Below, one piece after another: positions 5,205-5,284 of a stretch of DNA of 5,284 nucleotides. Source of the DNA: Oscillospiraceae bacterium (GTDB taxonomy: Bacteria > Bacillota > Clostridia > Oscillospirales > Ruminococcaceae). The first letter of the stretch is position 1, and the number at the start of each line of letters is the position of its first letter. The translations under genes were made by a program, and so were the position numbers. Under the pieces are notes generated by a model. That model searched no databases, was not told the DNA's origin, and saw nothing but the letters and a program-made list of their open reading frames with translations. The stretch lies in NCBI GenBank assembly GCA_017440425.1, contig JAFSHJ010000285.1, forward strand, positions 1 through 5,284, given 5' to 3'.

Positions 5205-5284
5205 CTGCATTATCCAATAAACTATCCCATACACCACGCTTGCGGCGGTGCCGTAGACGATGACCGGACCTGCAATGGTGAACA
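5193..5284 (-). CDS. C-terminus of a probable membrane protein, partial
   Basis: The last 29 codons of a minus-strand gene that enters from the right edge. The visible peptide is hydrophobic, with small residues (F-T-I-A-G-P-V-I-V-Y-G-T-A-A-S-V-V-Y-G, then I-V-Y-W-I-M-Q-M-K-A), which fits a final transmembrane helix with a short positively charged tail. It ends in TGA within a hairpin that works as a terminator on this strand, which supports it being real. Another minus-strand frame is also open across this stretch, but its peptide is Arg/His-rich and unlike a natural protein. The family cannot be told from so short a piece. Confidence 0.6.
   Translation of the reverse strand, partial: FTIAGPVIVYGTAASVVYGIVYWIMQMKA

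Noticed and set aside
1..5284. CRISPR arrays, tRNA or rRNA genes, insertion sequences and riboswitches.
   Set aside because: I saw no regularly spaced repeats, no transposase motifs or terminal inverted repeats, and no tRNA-like clover elements; the longest intergenic stretch is about 160 bases and is explained by a terminator and a promoter.

Overview
The window looks like chromosomal DNA from an anaerobic Firmicute, probably a Clostridia member of the Ruminococcaceae/Lachnospiraceae type. The evidence is moderate GC, strong AGGAGG-type ribosome binding sites, consensus sigma-A promoters, tight intergenic spacing and an oxygen-sensitive glycyl radical enzyme. The sequence does not identify a species.

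Left part (1-1530), plus strand. The window opens inside a GNAT-family acetyltransferase gene that ends in a strong hairpin terminator. A consensus promoter and a clear Shine-Dalgarno then lead into a small MscS-type mechanosensitive channel. I place its start at GTG 642, because the upstream TTG lies in the -35 box. A symmetric hairpin after mscS separates it from the convergent operon to its right and probably terminates in both directions.

Central part (1540-5176) is the most interesting. A two-gene minus-strand operon encodes a glycyl radical enzyme activase (radical SAM) followed nine bases later by a PFL-like glycyl radical enzyme (GRE). A divergent AraC-family regulator is transcribed away from the operon, and about 100 bp of AT-rich DNA between them holds overlapping promoters. 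The inferred logic is that the regulator senses a small molecule through its cupin domain, and perhaps redox state through a cysteine cluster, and controls the operon. The activase would then install a radical on Gly612 of the enzyme, which would use Cys300 as thiyl radical. The GRE has the universal radical machinery but does not match the characterised types. It is about 120-130 residues short at the N-terminus. Its active site reads A-C-W-E rather than the usual G-C-x-E. By eye, the His and Asp of glycerol dehydratase are replaced by Asn. Its glycyl loop reads RVWGWS. The activase has only four cysteines in the auxiliary Fe-S region, where two-cluster activases have eight. The substrate is unknown; no transporter, shell protein or downstream enzyme lies in the window to suggest it.

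Right edge (5174-5284). A hairpin overlaps the stop codons of the AraC gene and of a convergent minus-strand gene. Only the last 29 residues of that gene, a membrane-like C-terminus, are in the window. No gene-free stretch exceeds 300 bases.
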